This document shows, piece after piece, positions 1 through 11,147 of a DNA stretch of 64,000 nt (positions are counted from its first letter, which is position 1; each line of letters starts with the position of its first letter). The position numbers were made by a program, and so were the translations under genes. Below the pieces are notes generated by a model. That model saw only the letters and a program-made list of their open reading frames with translations. It ran no database searches and was not told where the DNA came from. Origin of the DNA: Sipunculus nudus (lineage: Eukaryota > Annelida > Sipuncula > Golfingiida > Sipunculidae); the NCBI GenBank assembly GCA_026874595.1, contig CM049310.1, forward strand, positions 39,871,558 through 39,935,557, read 5' to 3'.

Positions 1-279
1 TATGTTTACAGTATACTACAATACTTAATACTTTTAACTGGCAAGCACCATGAACGAACTGAAGTGTAACTTTAGCATCAATTAAATTACACTGTCGTTA
101 TTGGTAACATCTTTATTTTGTTTTTTTACTGGCTGGTATTAGTACAGGTTGTACCAGGCCGTTATCATAAACCACGTGATTTAGGCTGGACGATATCGTT
201 ATTTCCTCAGTAGTTATATATACTTATCTTTATACGTATCCTTGAATTTGACCCCGACCATCAATATAAATATTTTCAC

Positions 280-1166
280 CTCTCCGTTGGCGTCGTGATC
301 TATTTCACTAAATGCAGCTTCAGGTTTAAAGTCCTCCCGAATAAAATGTCTATATGTTTTTGTTTCAACTGAAAGTTAAAAAAAATCCGTTAAAGCAAAA
401 ATTGACTCCAAATATATGTGATATTTGAATACATATCAATATATCGATCACTGCAACAAAAGCTGTCTGATTGGTGTCTCTAACAAGAATCGATAATCTA
501 TCGATCTGCACGGTTATCGGTATCTATGAGAAGATTCGATATAAATTGAATAATTCTTACAACACTTAAAGCATATATGTGTTTTGAAAAGTCTTCTTTT
601 TCATAGTAGAAAAACAAATGACGAATGGCCCAAACCCGACTGAAATTCGATATTTAAATCGTTCACTGAACCCAAACCAATAATAGATATGGGTATATAT
701 TACGTGTAGGCGTAATTTGTTCAATAATCGATATTTAAAATCCTTCCAACGGGCCACCATTGCCTTCATCGCATTCATTTCTTACCTGGAAATGGTGAAA
801 TATCCGTAACACATCTCACTTCCTGCTATTATCCGGAATCTACGTTAATGTGGTATACCATTGTCTTCGATTATATGCGACTGTCTGAAACCCTTGTATC
901 ATTCGACAGTTTACGATATAGTTTATAGTCGAAGTGTGTAAAATGTAAGGAACGGCCGAAATATATATATGCATTTGTATCGCTGTGAGGCCTGCCTTCT
1001 TTTGAGTACCTTTTGAACAGTCACTTTGAATTCATCTAAGGATATATAATTATCAGTGTTGTGGTGAGAGTCGTGCAAGGCAGCCCAGAAGGACTTTGCC
1101 GCTTCCATCATGACGGCGCGTTCTTCAATCTTACGTGTTATGGCGTCGCATTTTCTTGCACGTTTA
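280..1166 (-). pseudogene. Gene 0: 3' part of patatin/EF-hand paralogue, frameshifted (partial)
   Basis: Two exons on the minus strand match exons 8 and 9 of genes A and B. Exon 8 is 1010..1166 (157 nt, same length and phase as in A and B, acceptor ttccag, donor gtactc) and encodes the helix and EF-hand 1, whose loop is degenerate (His at position 1, but N, D and final E kept). Exon 9 is 280..368, only 89 nt where A and B have 90. Its first 11 codons match the family in one frame (ending LFG) and the last 19 match in another (EDF to a DHDANGE EF-hand loop), so one base is missing near codon 12 and the original frame soon meets a stop. Exons 10-12 would lie left of the window. I could not find exons 1-7 between 1166 and 11000, so the copy may be truncated or have very diverged or distant 5' exons. 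It is either a pseudogene or carries an assembly indel. Confidence 0.75.
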
Positions 1167-1169
1167 CTG

Positions 1170-3390
1170 GAAAATAATAAAATAGCTCTTACACAAATGT
1201 AGCGTATGCTCTGGAATGCAATATCCATTACACTGGAGCTGTTAAAACACAAGGTGGTTCTCAAGTCGCATCACCACTTTTCTTTGACGGTTTGAGATTC
1301 CTTGTATAGGATGCTCTGAACATACAGTCGCAGTGATTTACAAAGCCATTTTCCATTTTAATGCAGAGAAAACAATCTTAGATTACTGGTCATAGATTAC
1401 TTGCTTGGTCTAACGTCTACAGATATTTCTGTATAAATGGTGCACTCTGTGTACAGCATTGATTTCATTTTCGGTGAAATTCTTGTCTCTGCGCATGCCC
1501 ATGTAAGTGTCCGTAACCACGAGTTAGCCCTACAGGAATATATCTTCTCTGCATTCAGAGTATTTCCCCTTATGTTTTAAATCTCATCAAACCGAGATAA
1601 TCTACAGCATAACACTTCCAGCACACGGCACGTATACTGTCATTATCTATAATCAGCTTCCCGGATAGATGACACGAATTCTTAATTGCCATAATGATCA
1701 TACAGCTTATATATGGTATCAGGGTAAACCTTTACCGTTCTACACCAAAGTAACTTTTCAACAATGCATAATAAATAAATGACCTGCCACATAGTGTGAG
1801 AACGAGTCAAACTATAACACCGTGTAATTTGATGTTCGGTTGCCGCTTGAGTATTGACACGACACGATCTTACAGAAAACACATTCCGGGTATCACTCGA
1901 CGTCATCGGGGGGGGGGGGGGGGGGGGTCTAAAATTTACTAGCAATTACGCACGGCTTGGGGCGAACAAGACAATTCGTACGGTGGTATCGAAAATCCAC
2001 CGGAGATACGGAAAATCACACAAATCGCGCTACGCTGTTTATATATAGATTCATTATATGTATGGTGTTGTGGAAAAAATCTTTCAGAACAGCCCACGGT
2101 CGACCCAAGCCAGTGCAAAACATGTGGCCGAGGTCTTTGACAAAAAGTCACCAACACATGTACCATGTGACATGAGAATCTGGTCAACAATGTTATCTAA
2201 TACTTATAAAAGGAATTCGGTTCACGTTTGTTCGCAGTGTTCTCTATAACCGCGTTGTGTACAATATTGTGCCATACATCATTTTAAAGGTTATTATCCC
2301 CGCAGTGACATAGGCGATATGAAAATAAATAATTTTCAATAAACATATAATTTTGAGTGATTTTTCCGTTATTTTACCGAGCACAGCCGAACTGCCTTCG
2401 GCAATCACCGAAATGCGTGCATCGTGGTCACATAACCTCTAACACTAAGGACTATTGTTCATATGAATAACGCTTGCTTTCAATGAGGGTTTTTGACCCT
2501 CATGCGTCGTCAGTAAAAGAGAAAAACACATGATTCTCGCTTTATGAAATAGAGAGTTCAACCCAGGAGGATTAATAACAAAACCTAATTCAAGGTCCCA
2601 GTTACAGGAACAGGGCTGGGGTGGTGTCGGGGGTTTCAGGCCCCAAAATTTGTCAGATACGATGAAAAAAGGTTGCGGTGGTTGAAAATGGGATACGGAC
2701 CCACTGCACGGAGTCCCGCTGGGTCCGCTTCTGCTACTTACGATGTATGCACGATGTATTTCTGTTTCCTTCTTCAGGAACAGTTTCCTTTCAACGTACA
2801 TTTAATTAATCTTTCATGTGTTCCTCACATCAACCTATTCTTTATACGACCAACGGGAGAAACCAGTCAAATATCATCGAAACACTGTATGCCTCCGCGC
2901 CTCATTCCGGTTCGCAATGTAAACCATCACTGACCAGGTCTTTAAGATAAACATACCGGGATATGATTTTTGCAACGAGCACAGCGCCACAAAATAACAG
3001 TAAAAATTATTTGTACATATCGTATTGCGAAAGTATCCCACTAAAAATCTATATTTTCTTTTAACTTTTATAATAAAAATTGAGCCAACATTCAATAACT
3101 CAGTAAATATATATCCCAAACCGCGGTAAAAAGCCCGATATACCGGGTTTATCAGCTAGTATATATATAAATACAATAAAAATAGACCCTGGAAGAAAAT
3201 GCTAAAAATGCCAGCTTTATTTTTAAATAAAGTAACAAGATGGCCATGACTTATACGCAGTAAGCATACATACTGAATGAAAGAATTAAAAGTCTTTAAA
3301 AACAAAGAGTATTACATAAAAAAATTTTGAAAATGAGATGGCCAATACATGTAAAAGAAAGCCCTGGACTTCGTGCGACCGTGTGCGCCT
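1170..3390. other. Non-coding stretch
   Basis: No family exon or supported gene was found. It holds a 19-base G run near 1909 and the dispersed repeat at 2445-2745. Short overlapping reading frames lack homology or splice context. Confidence 0.6.
2445..2745. repeat. Dispersed repeat, copy related to 50735-50940
   Basis: The block ttcaacccaggaggattaat...ggccccaaaatttgt...tgggatacggacccactgc is matched, inverted, by gggtccggacaccacc...ttcggcttggacccca...cctcctgggttggacccc near 50.8 kb. Possibly a SINE or MITE remnant. Confidence 0.45.
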
Positions 3391-3397
3391 GCATGTA

Positions 3398-5019
3398 CAG
3401 TATGTCACAAAAGTGAGTACACCCCTCACATTTCAGCAATCATTTTATTAGATCTTCCCAATGGCCAATACTATAGACCTGAAACTTGAATTTAGTTTAG
3501 CATTGTCAATGTACAATTCGTATAGCATCATAGAATTCTCTGAAAAATAACTCTACACAGAGGCATTATATTCTAATTGGCAGGCAACAAAAGTGAGTAC
3601 TCCACACAGCGAAAATGTCTTAATGGCATCCAAAGTGTCAATATTTTGTTTGAGCACCATTATTATCTAGCACTGCCTTAATCCTCCTGGAATTCACTAG
3701 AGCTGCACAGGTTGTTGCTGGGATCTTTTTCCTTTCCTCCATGATGACATCACGGAGCTTGCGGATGTTAGACACCTGGCGCACCTCCAAGCGCCGCTTG
3801 AGGATGCCCCACAGGTGCTCAATAGGGTTCAAGTATGAAGACATACTTGGCCACTCCATAACCTTCACCTTATCTTCTTCATGAAAGCAGTTGTCATGCT
3901 TGGGGTCGTTATCATGTTGGGAAACTGCTGTACGGCCCAATTTCTTAAAGGAGGGCATCATGTTCTTCTTCAGAATGTCACAGTACATGTTTGAATCCAT
4001 GATTCCCTCAATGAACCGCGTCTCCCCAGTGCCAGCAGCACTCATGCAGCCCCACACCATGACACTACCACCACCATGCTTGACTGTAGGCAAGACACAC
4101 TTATCTTGGTACTCCTCACATGGACGCCGGCACACGTGCTGAACACCATCTGAGCCAAACAAGTTGATCTTACTCTCGTCAGACCACAGGATATGGTTCC
4201 AGTAATTCATGCTCTAGGACTGCATGTCTTCAGCAAACTGCTGGCAGGCTTTCTTGTGAGCCAGCTTCAGATGAGGCTTCCTTCTTGGACGACGGCCATG
4301 CAGACCAACTTGTGTGCGGCGTATGGTCTGAGCACTGACAGGCTTACCTACTGCTTCTGCAACTTCTACAGCAATGCTGCCAGCACTCATGCGTCTGTTT
4401 TTTTAAGCCAACTTCTGGACCTGACGCTTAGCACGAGGACTCAGCTTGTTTGATCGACCCTGATGAGGCCTGTTCCGAGTGGAACGTGTCTTGGAAAAAC
4501 GCTGTATGACCCTGGCCACCGTGCTGTAACTCAGTTTCAGGGTTTTACCAATCTTCTTATAGCCTAGGCCATCTTTGTGAAGAGCAACAATTTTGTTTCT
4601 TAAATCCTCAGACAGTTCTTTCCCACGAGGTGCCATGTTTAACATTCAGTGGATAGTATGAGAGAACTATACCCAAAGCACCAATATTGACAACTCAAAC
4701 ACATGATACACACATGGACATTAACTTAATGAATAGAATAAGTGGCTTTGCATGGTTGAATGACTTGTGCCTGTGTCAGGAGAGTGCCAGATGACAATGG
4801 TCATTGAGGGGTGTACTCACTTTTGTTGCCTGCCAATTAGATAATAATGCCTTTGTCTAAAGTTATTTTCGGAGGAAAGTAATTCTGTGCTGCTATGCAA
4901 GTGTACATTGACTATGCTAAACTATATTCAAGTTTCAGTTCTGTAGTATTGGCCCTTGGGAAGATTTGATAAAATGAATGCTGAAATGTGAGGGGTGTAC
5001 TAACTTTTGTGACATACTG
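3398..5019 (-). mobile_element. Tc1/mariner-family transposon with IR/DR ends
   Basis: Flanked by TA on both sides (3396-3397, 5020-5021). Inverted ends begin CAGTATGTCACAAAAGTGAG; a second, inner copy of the acaaaagtgagtac motif lies near 3588-3602 and its complement near 4810-4830, giving IR/DR-type ends of about 220 bp. The interior is one Tc1-like transposase frame on the minus strand. Confidence 0.93.
3638..4645 (-). pseudogene. Tc1-like transposase with two in-frame stops
   Basis: One continuous reading frame of 336 codons, close to the usual Tc1 length. The N-terminus has the HTH motif (MAPRGKELSEDLRNKIVALH), the C-terminus the DDE core: SDES, QHDNDPKH and NPIEHLW. The frame is broken by TAA at 4403-4405 and TAG at 4214-4216. 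The spacing between the second Asp and the Glu is 30 residues, four short of the usual 34, so the protein would be inactive even without the stops. Confidence 0.92.
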
Positions 5020-5021
5020 TA

Positions 5022-5340
5022 GCAGAAAAAAATAATAATAACAGGTATTGTTGTCAGTTACCGCAAGTGTCAATTTACTCTCCTCCCCCAACCCCCGCAT
5101 CAAAAACGTTTATTTTGATTTTTATCTTTCAAGAAGGTGACATAATACAATTTTGATCAGGTTTCCTTTTTTATGTAGTGCTTTTGTCTGTTAAGCAAAA
5201 CAATTGTGATATTTTCATGTTTTTCCCTGATTATATGACATTTTTATCAAAAAATACAAAACAAAGGTAAAATATCGCCAGCCCGCACAGGTTTCTGAAA
5301 AAAATTGCCTGAGGACCACACCTTATTTTTTGGCTTAACC
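5022..5340 (+). mobile_element. MITE family M1, copy 1
   Basis: Shares cccccgcatcaaaaa...ttattttgattt, the gacatttttatcaaaa block and the right end (tgcctgaggaccacacctta) with copies at 14093-14444 and, inverted, 33783-34110. It lies directly against the right end of the Tc1 element. Confidence 0.65.
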
Positions 5341-5932
5341 ATCAAGATTTTCTGTGACCCGATAGATGTGCACTAAAGCATATATCAGGTCATGTGAGGG
5401 GGGTCGCAGGAAGGCCTGCGAAACAATTATTTCAAAGATCCCCCTTTTGAGAAGGGATCGCTGATGGGGATTGTTTCGGGCCGGTGACTGCGACTGTACA
5501 AAACCCAAGACAGGGCCCCGGAGGAAAACTGTCCCACTATCTGTATGGCCATTGTGTTACTGGGCCCGAAGACAAAAAGAAAGAGGCGCCCGCGGCTGAG
5601 CAAATATAAAAACTTATTAATTATGCATGTTATACGCAAATATTGCAAATAAAAGTGGATGGAAACTCTACGGGCATACCCGGAGCGTATGTATGTCGAA
5701 AATCACGGCAATCCGTACCCTGGTATCAGATACTGAAAATAACAAAAATCGCCTTACGCTATTAGTATATGGATTCCGCTGGACAGATCGCAGGATGGAT
5801 AGTCTTTTAAGGATTAATTTTTATAAATGGATAGAATAGTGTAAGGCTCATATTTTCTTGCATAAACTTCCAACGTAGAATAATTTACGTTTTATTTACT
5901 CCTTTTTTATTTGAAAAATACATATATATATG

Positions 5933-5935
<3 letters not shown>

Positions 5936-5977
<42 letters not shown>
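5936..5977. repeat. (TA)n microsatellite
   Basis: About 20 TA units after a short imperfect stretch. Confidence 0.95.
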
Positions 5978-5980
<3 letters not shown>

Positions 5981-6881
5981 CGTCATCTCATTTTTCATTA
6001 TCGTACTTATGCGCATTAATATGGTAATTTACATACACTTTTTCACTTCATTTGTAGTGCTATGTTGCTTTATCTGTGTTTTTACCATGCCTCGCTTATG
6101 TTTTTAGCTAGTCTGTTGCATACTTTTCACTGCATAACTCTACTACATATTTGTTCCCATTTTAGCTCTGCTTAGGTAACTGCGTTTTCGCTTAAAATCC
6201 TCTTATTGTATGATGTCATTTCAGTTCGATGGACCCATTGAACATTGTATTTTATTGTGAATTCTCTTTTACAGGGCTCTTGTAAACATAATTTTGTACT
6301 GATAATGGCTACCCTGGAAACAGTTGTAACAAATGAGTAAATAAATATTTCCGCAGATGGGCAAAACAGATATTCTAAAATAAGAGCCCAAATTTAATGA
6401 GTGCCAACATTTTTATGTAAATCCCGTGATAAAACAAATGGATCGAATTTAAGGGAGAAGGCAATAGAAATATGTTTAACATCACCTGTTTGGTCACTGT
6501 TATGGCGATTTCAGTGTCATATGGAAGTATATGAGTGCCCTGAACCAGATGTGAGTAAACGACCGTGCCAAGGGTGTGAAACAATCGAACTCCGGTCGTG
6601 TGGATGGGACCGTGAGTGCGTGTTTCGGTCATTCATGGCGATACAGAGGACCCCCATACCATCCTTCTACACAAATTACAATTATTACTTCGCAACTCAT
6701 TTCATGTGGAAATGTTTGCGTCAATATTTAATTCTTTAATTTCTAATGTTTAGGTCACATGCGACAATACATATTTCGACCCTTCGCATTATATAGAGCT
6801 GTTAATACGACATAAAACATAGTTTAAGCGTAATAGAATGGCTGTACATAGCCGAGTTCGAGAAACACTAAGTATCTTATC

Positions 6882-6883
6882 CC

Positions 6884-6918
<35 letters not shown>

Positions 6919-6919
6919 A
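6882..6919. repeat. (CT)n microsatellite
   Basis: About 18 CT units with one TTT interruption. Confidence 0.95.
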
Positions 6920-8966
6920 GATACGTTGAAAATGGTTTAATCGTTATAGAAATCAACACATGAATGAAGCCTTTCTTTACACACACATGATCCAGGTAAC
7001 AGACGATCGTTGTCGCATGAGAGTATATATGACATTTCTTGAAAATATAATTGATATCAAATGAATGATCTGGAAGATAGTGGTATGATAAAATTGATAA
7101 ATAATCAGTAAGCCTCCTGTATTTATTCTGTACCCGAAGAAGCCCCTTGTGTTTTATTCTGTTTGCCAGGTTTCTTTTGTACGGCGGTGCTGTGATTTAA
7201 TCGTAATGCTGTTGAGATCTTGTGTCGGAAATGACCGGGAGCGTACTCTCCAAGGTCCTGCGCCTTCTCTGCGAGGCCACTTTACGCCCTTCTGCAAAAC
7301 TGTATTACAATTACACCAATTCATTTTATAGCACTTGTAAACCCTTTCAATTTCATTCCAAATACGACAGGTGGCGCTGCAAATTCACCCCCCCCCCCCG
7401 ATATACATTCTTAGTTTCTGATAGAAACACAGCCCCTCCGGAAAATGATGTTGAATGTATCAATATTTATGGGAATATATAGAAATGGATCCCCATAGGC
7501 CACATTTGTCATCATTCCCGATAGTTTAAGGCACAAAAACTTGTATATCCATGGTATGGGCAAAGAAAAGTTCCGTGACATAGGTCGAGTGGCACCACCG
7601 TCAGTTGTAATATTAGATTAGCTGACACACATTTAAATACGATGGGAATTGGATTCTCACAGACAGTGGTAAACGAGTATACTGGACCTGGAGGTCACGC
7701 TTCTGTTTTAATATTTCCTATATCACATATGAAAAAAAAATACAACCAAATACTACCATCTATACCCAGTATCAGGTATTATTACTATTTGTACAATACG
7801 AGTAAATTAAACTTTAAATTGATAATGCATATAGTTTTTGCCTGTTGTGGTAATTTTTACAAAGCAAAATATTCTCCTGTAATTTACCAAAAACAAGGGC
7901 TAAAAAGGGGGACCTCTGTCATTGAATGGCACAGCAATCGCTGCTCCTGTACCAATTATCAAACTAGCGTACTGAACCTGGAGAAAAAGGAATCGACCAG
8001 AGTCAAAATGGAAAAAAAGACCATGAATAAATAAAAAATTGATCCAGATAACCTCCAAAACTTAATGGATTGTTTCTAACGTATTTCCCTAACCCTCCCC
8101 AAAATATTATCAAAATATGTCATTACCTTTTGCGTTAAGTTACAAACAGACAAACCAACCAACGAACTAAGCGGAACACACAGTAATTTCGTCTTGCCTG
8201 TAGGCGAAGATAAATTGAAACTACGTATGGAATACTGTGTCCGGCTTTATAATCGCGGGTGCATCAAATTCGCATATTCGCCAAAGAAATTTTTTTCTGA
8301 AAAAATTGTTAATAGGAGACCCCATCAGCACAGGTGAACAATCATTCATACTAGGGCTGTATCATTATACTAATATATCGATATACATACCGATACGCAA
8401 CGTCGATACGGTTACCGATAATTAAGCTGGATGCATGTTGTATCGTCGTATCAATGAAACCCCAAAACTGCATACAAATACAGATACAAGTCATGCAACC
8501 CCCACCTTATCTATTATCTGATTTGTTTTTAAAGCTTTAACTGCTGTTTTATTCATTATGTTGACCTTTCAAGACTAAAATAAGATCATGAATTGTCGTA
8601 TGATCGACCGGATGAGGAATGTAAATACAGTTCTCGGTGTTTCCATGACAAGCCATGTGAGCTTGTGAGCGATGCTAGACTAACATAACGGTCTTTTTTT
8701 CATTTGTTCACGAATAACTTTATCCACCCATCATATAATCAGAAATCATACACAAAGAAAAATGGAGCGTTTCGTCAATACATATCGGGTATCCTGTTGA
8801 GAATATCGCATTACGTATTGTACCTGAATGGGCTGACCAATACTCAGCCCTAATTCATACCATTAAAACGTTATCCATGCATTAAGCCTCAAAATTTGAG
8901 AGACAAAAGGTGGGTATAATAAATAATCACTTATTCTTTATGTAACTTGTTAATTAAAGACTGATA

Positions 8967-10819
8967 CACTGAAAATCAAAAATGTGTACGGGAACACATT
9001 TCGCGCGTTCCGGAACTCAAACACATCAAATTTTGCTGTGTATGAGGCATTAAATGTGTTTCGTTTAGTCAGAACACACTCACTGTGTTACCAAACGCAT
9101 TATTCCGCTCAAACACATCTGTTTTCCAAAATGTGTTTGGAAATGTGTTTGGGAACACATCTACTGTGTTTGAGTATGTGTTTCAAAATACATGTAATGT
9201 GTATGCGCCTTTCCCCGAGAGGGAGTTGGTTGTCACGTGATACATAACCGCCAAATTCAAAAACAGTCTGCATGGTCTTTGTTCGGGTGGCCCATCATCT
9301 CAGCAGACATAACTGGCAGAGTACATGCTGCAAGGTCTGAGGTAAGTTAAGAATGTATTGTTTTTTCAAAATCGGCTATATGTGGAATGTCTTAATTATA
9401 TGTACAGTCAGTAAGAGCACTGAGTGTTAATTATCCAGATTTAGATGATGATGCCTGCATTGCATGCCTGCCTGACTGCGACATTGCCCCTAAAATAATA
9501 TGTATACAGTCATGCAGTTTACAAGGAATGTGCAAGGAGATTTATATTATACATGTATATAACATATTTTTGTCGTACTTAACAACTTAACATTACCAAA
9601 GACGTTATTATTATATAATTCCAACTGTTCACTGTATATGCATGTGTATGCATGCAGGGCCATGCACAAAGTTCATGAAGCTTCGCTCAGTACAGGGCAC
9701 ATGTAACAACTGCTGATAAGACAGCAGGCAGCTTGTTGTCGAACAGGGTCAGGTTTGTAACCCTATAAGGTTGTCACAGTCGCAGCGTGCTTTTATACAG
9801 CCACACTCTTGTTATGTTGGTGACTTAGCTACATATATGCCCCCCCCCCTCCCCACCCGAGTAGTAAATGCTAATATACAACTGCACAATGTTTCATGCC
9901 TGTTTGTTTTTTTAATTTCTTATACGTTCGTTTTCTTATTTTATAGGACTTAAGCCCACCCAAGTCTTTATGCTCTTCAAGAAGAGGAGCGAAATGAGGC
10001 TGTCTCAAGACTGCTGGTGATCCAATTAAGAGCTAGAGCTACATCATAGATGAATGCACAATTACTCCAGACTCATTGAACTTATATTTACCATATATTA
10101 TGACATTTCGGCAACTTTCACTCTACATATATACCCCATTTCTGTATATTATAGTATGTGCATCACTTGGTTTAGTTATAATCTGGGGTGTTTTTCTCAG
10201 ATTCTTGGACTGCATACTACAGAAAAACATCATTAGAGACCTGTGTCTCTATATTCAATAAGGTCAAGGACTATAATATATTTTTTTCATAAACTGAATA
10301 AATATACGGTGAAAATATTATGATAAATGGTTCAAATTTGTGTAACTGCTTTTGTTATTTGTTTTCTGTGTTACAGGTGAATATACAGCTGAATTATATG
10401 GATTAGATACTTTTATTCCTTACTTATTCCAGTCTCAAGACCAGGCAAGCTACATGTATTTGGAACTTTTGCAGAACACATTTTAGCACATTCAGAACAC
10501 ATCAAATGCGTTTCAGAACACATTTATATTATCATACACATTTACTGTGTTTCCGTACACATTTAATGCCTCGTCCCAGATACAACTCTCTAACACATCT
10601 CTATGTGTTTCCAAACACATGTGTGTGTTCCGAAACACGTCTATGTGTGTTCCGAAACACATTTATATTTGTTCCCAAACACATCTATGATGTGTTACAA
10701 AACACATTAAATTTATCACACACATTAATGTGTTTCTGTACACATTTTAATGCCTCATCTCAGATACAAGTCTCGTACACATTTAAATGTGTTCCCAAAC
10801 ACATTTTTGGTTTTCAGTG
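8967..10819. mobile_element. 1.85-kb DNA element with ACACATTT subterminal arrays
   Basis: Ends are inverted (CACTGAAAATC... and ...GGTTTTCAGTG) and flanked by TA. About 270 bp at the left and 380 bp at the right are packed with short inverted and direct copies of gaacacat / aaatgtgttt. The middle (9240-10440) shows no recognisable transposase, so the element is probably non-autonomous. Confidence 0.75.
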
Positions 10820-11077
10820 TACAATAAATGCTGTAGATGTTTCATGGCAGCTCACGGCGAGACGATTTATGTACATTCGGTATAGTATATAGGAAAATTT
10901 AACTCTCGCATAATACTGAAAATGGAAAAAAATCGCGAAAATTTAACCTCGCGAATATAAAGTCAAGCCAAGTATTCCCTACAGTTTCTGCAAAGACAAT
11001 CATACGTTTGCTGATCCTATAAAGGTTCCTGAGATTGACGCCAGAAGGCGCCTTCTTCGGCGATATTTCTTCCATAT

Positions 11078-11089
11078 CTTTTTATTCGC
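11078..11089 (-). terminator. AATAAA overlapping the gene A stop codon
   Basis: The minus strand reads GCGAATAAAAAG: the TAA stop (11084-11082) lies inside an AATAAA hexamer (11086-11081). Gene B has the same layout. If used, the 3' UTR would be only about 10-30 nt; this is not shown by the sequence alone. Confidence 0.35.
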
Positions 11090-11147
11090 AGTTACTATGC
11101 TTTTGTACATATTCTTTCAGGAAAGCCAAGGTTGCAATCTCTCCTCT
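11082..11147 (-). CDS. Gene A exon 12: C-terminus and stop
   Basis: 66 nt including TAA. Encodes RGEIATLAFLKEYVQKHSNCE; aligns with gene B exon 12 (EAATIAYLQEYIKKHP). Confidence 0.87.
   Translation of the reverse strand, partial: RGEIATLAFLKEYVQKHSNCE

Larger units (their letters stand above)
5345..8960. other. Non-coding stretch
   Basis: Apart from the TA and CT microsatellites and a C run near 7388 I see nothing supportable. Reading frames of 60-130 codons are low complexity or AT-biased. Confidence 0.55.

Noticed and set aside
1170..1264. Upstream continuation of gene 0 exon 8 as an extra exon
   Set aside because: The open stretch crosses a clean ttccag acceptor at the position used in A and B, and has no similarity to exon 7.
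1166..11000. Exons 1-7 of gene 0
   Set aside because: Searched for the GxSGG, DGG, GWYLS and linker motifs on the minus strand without success.
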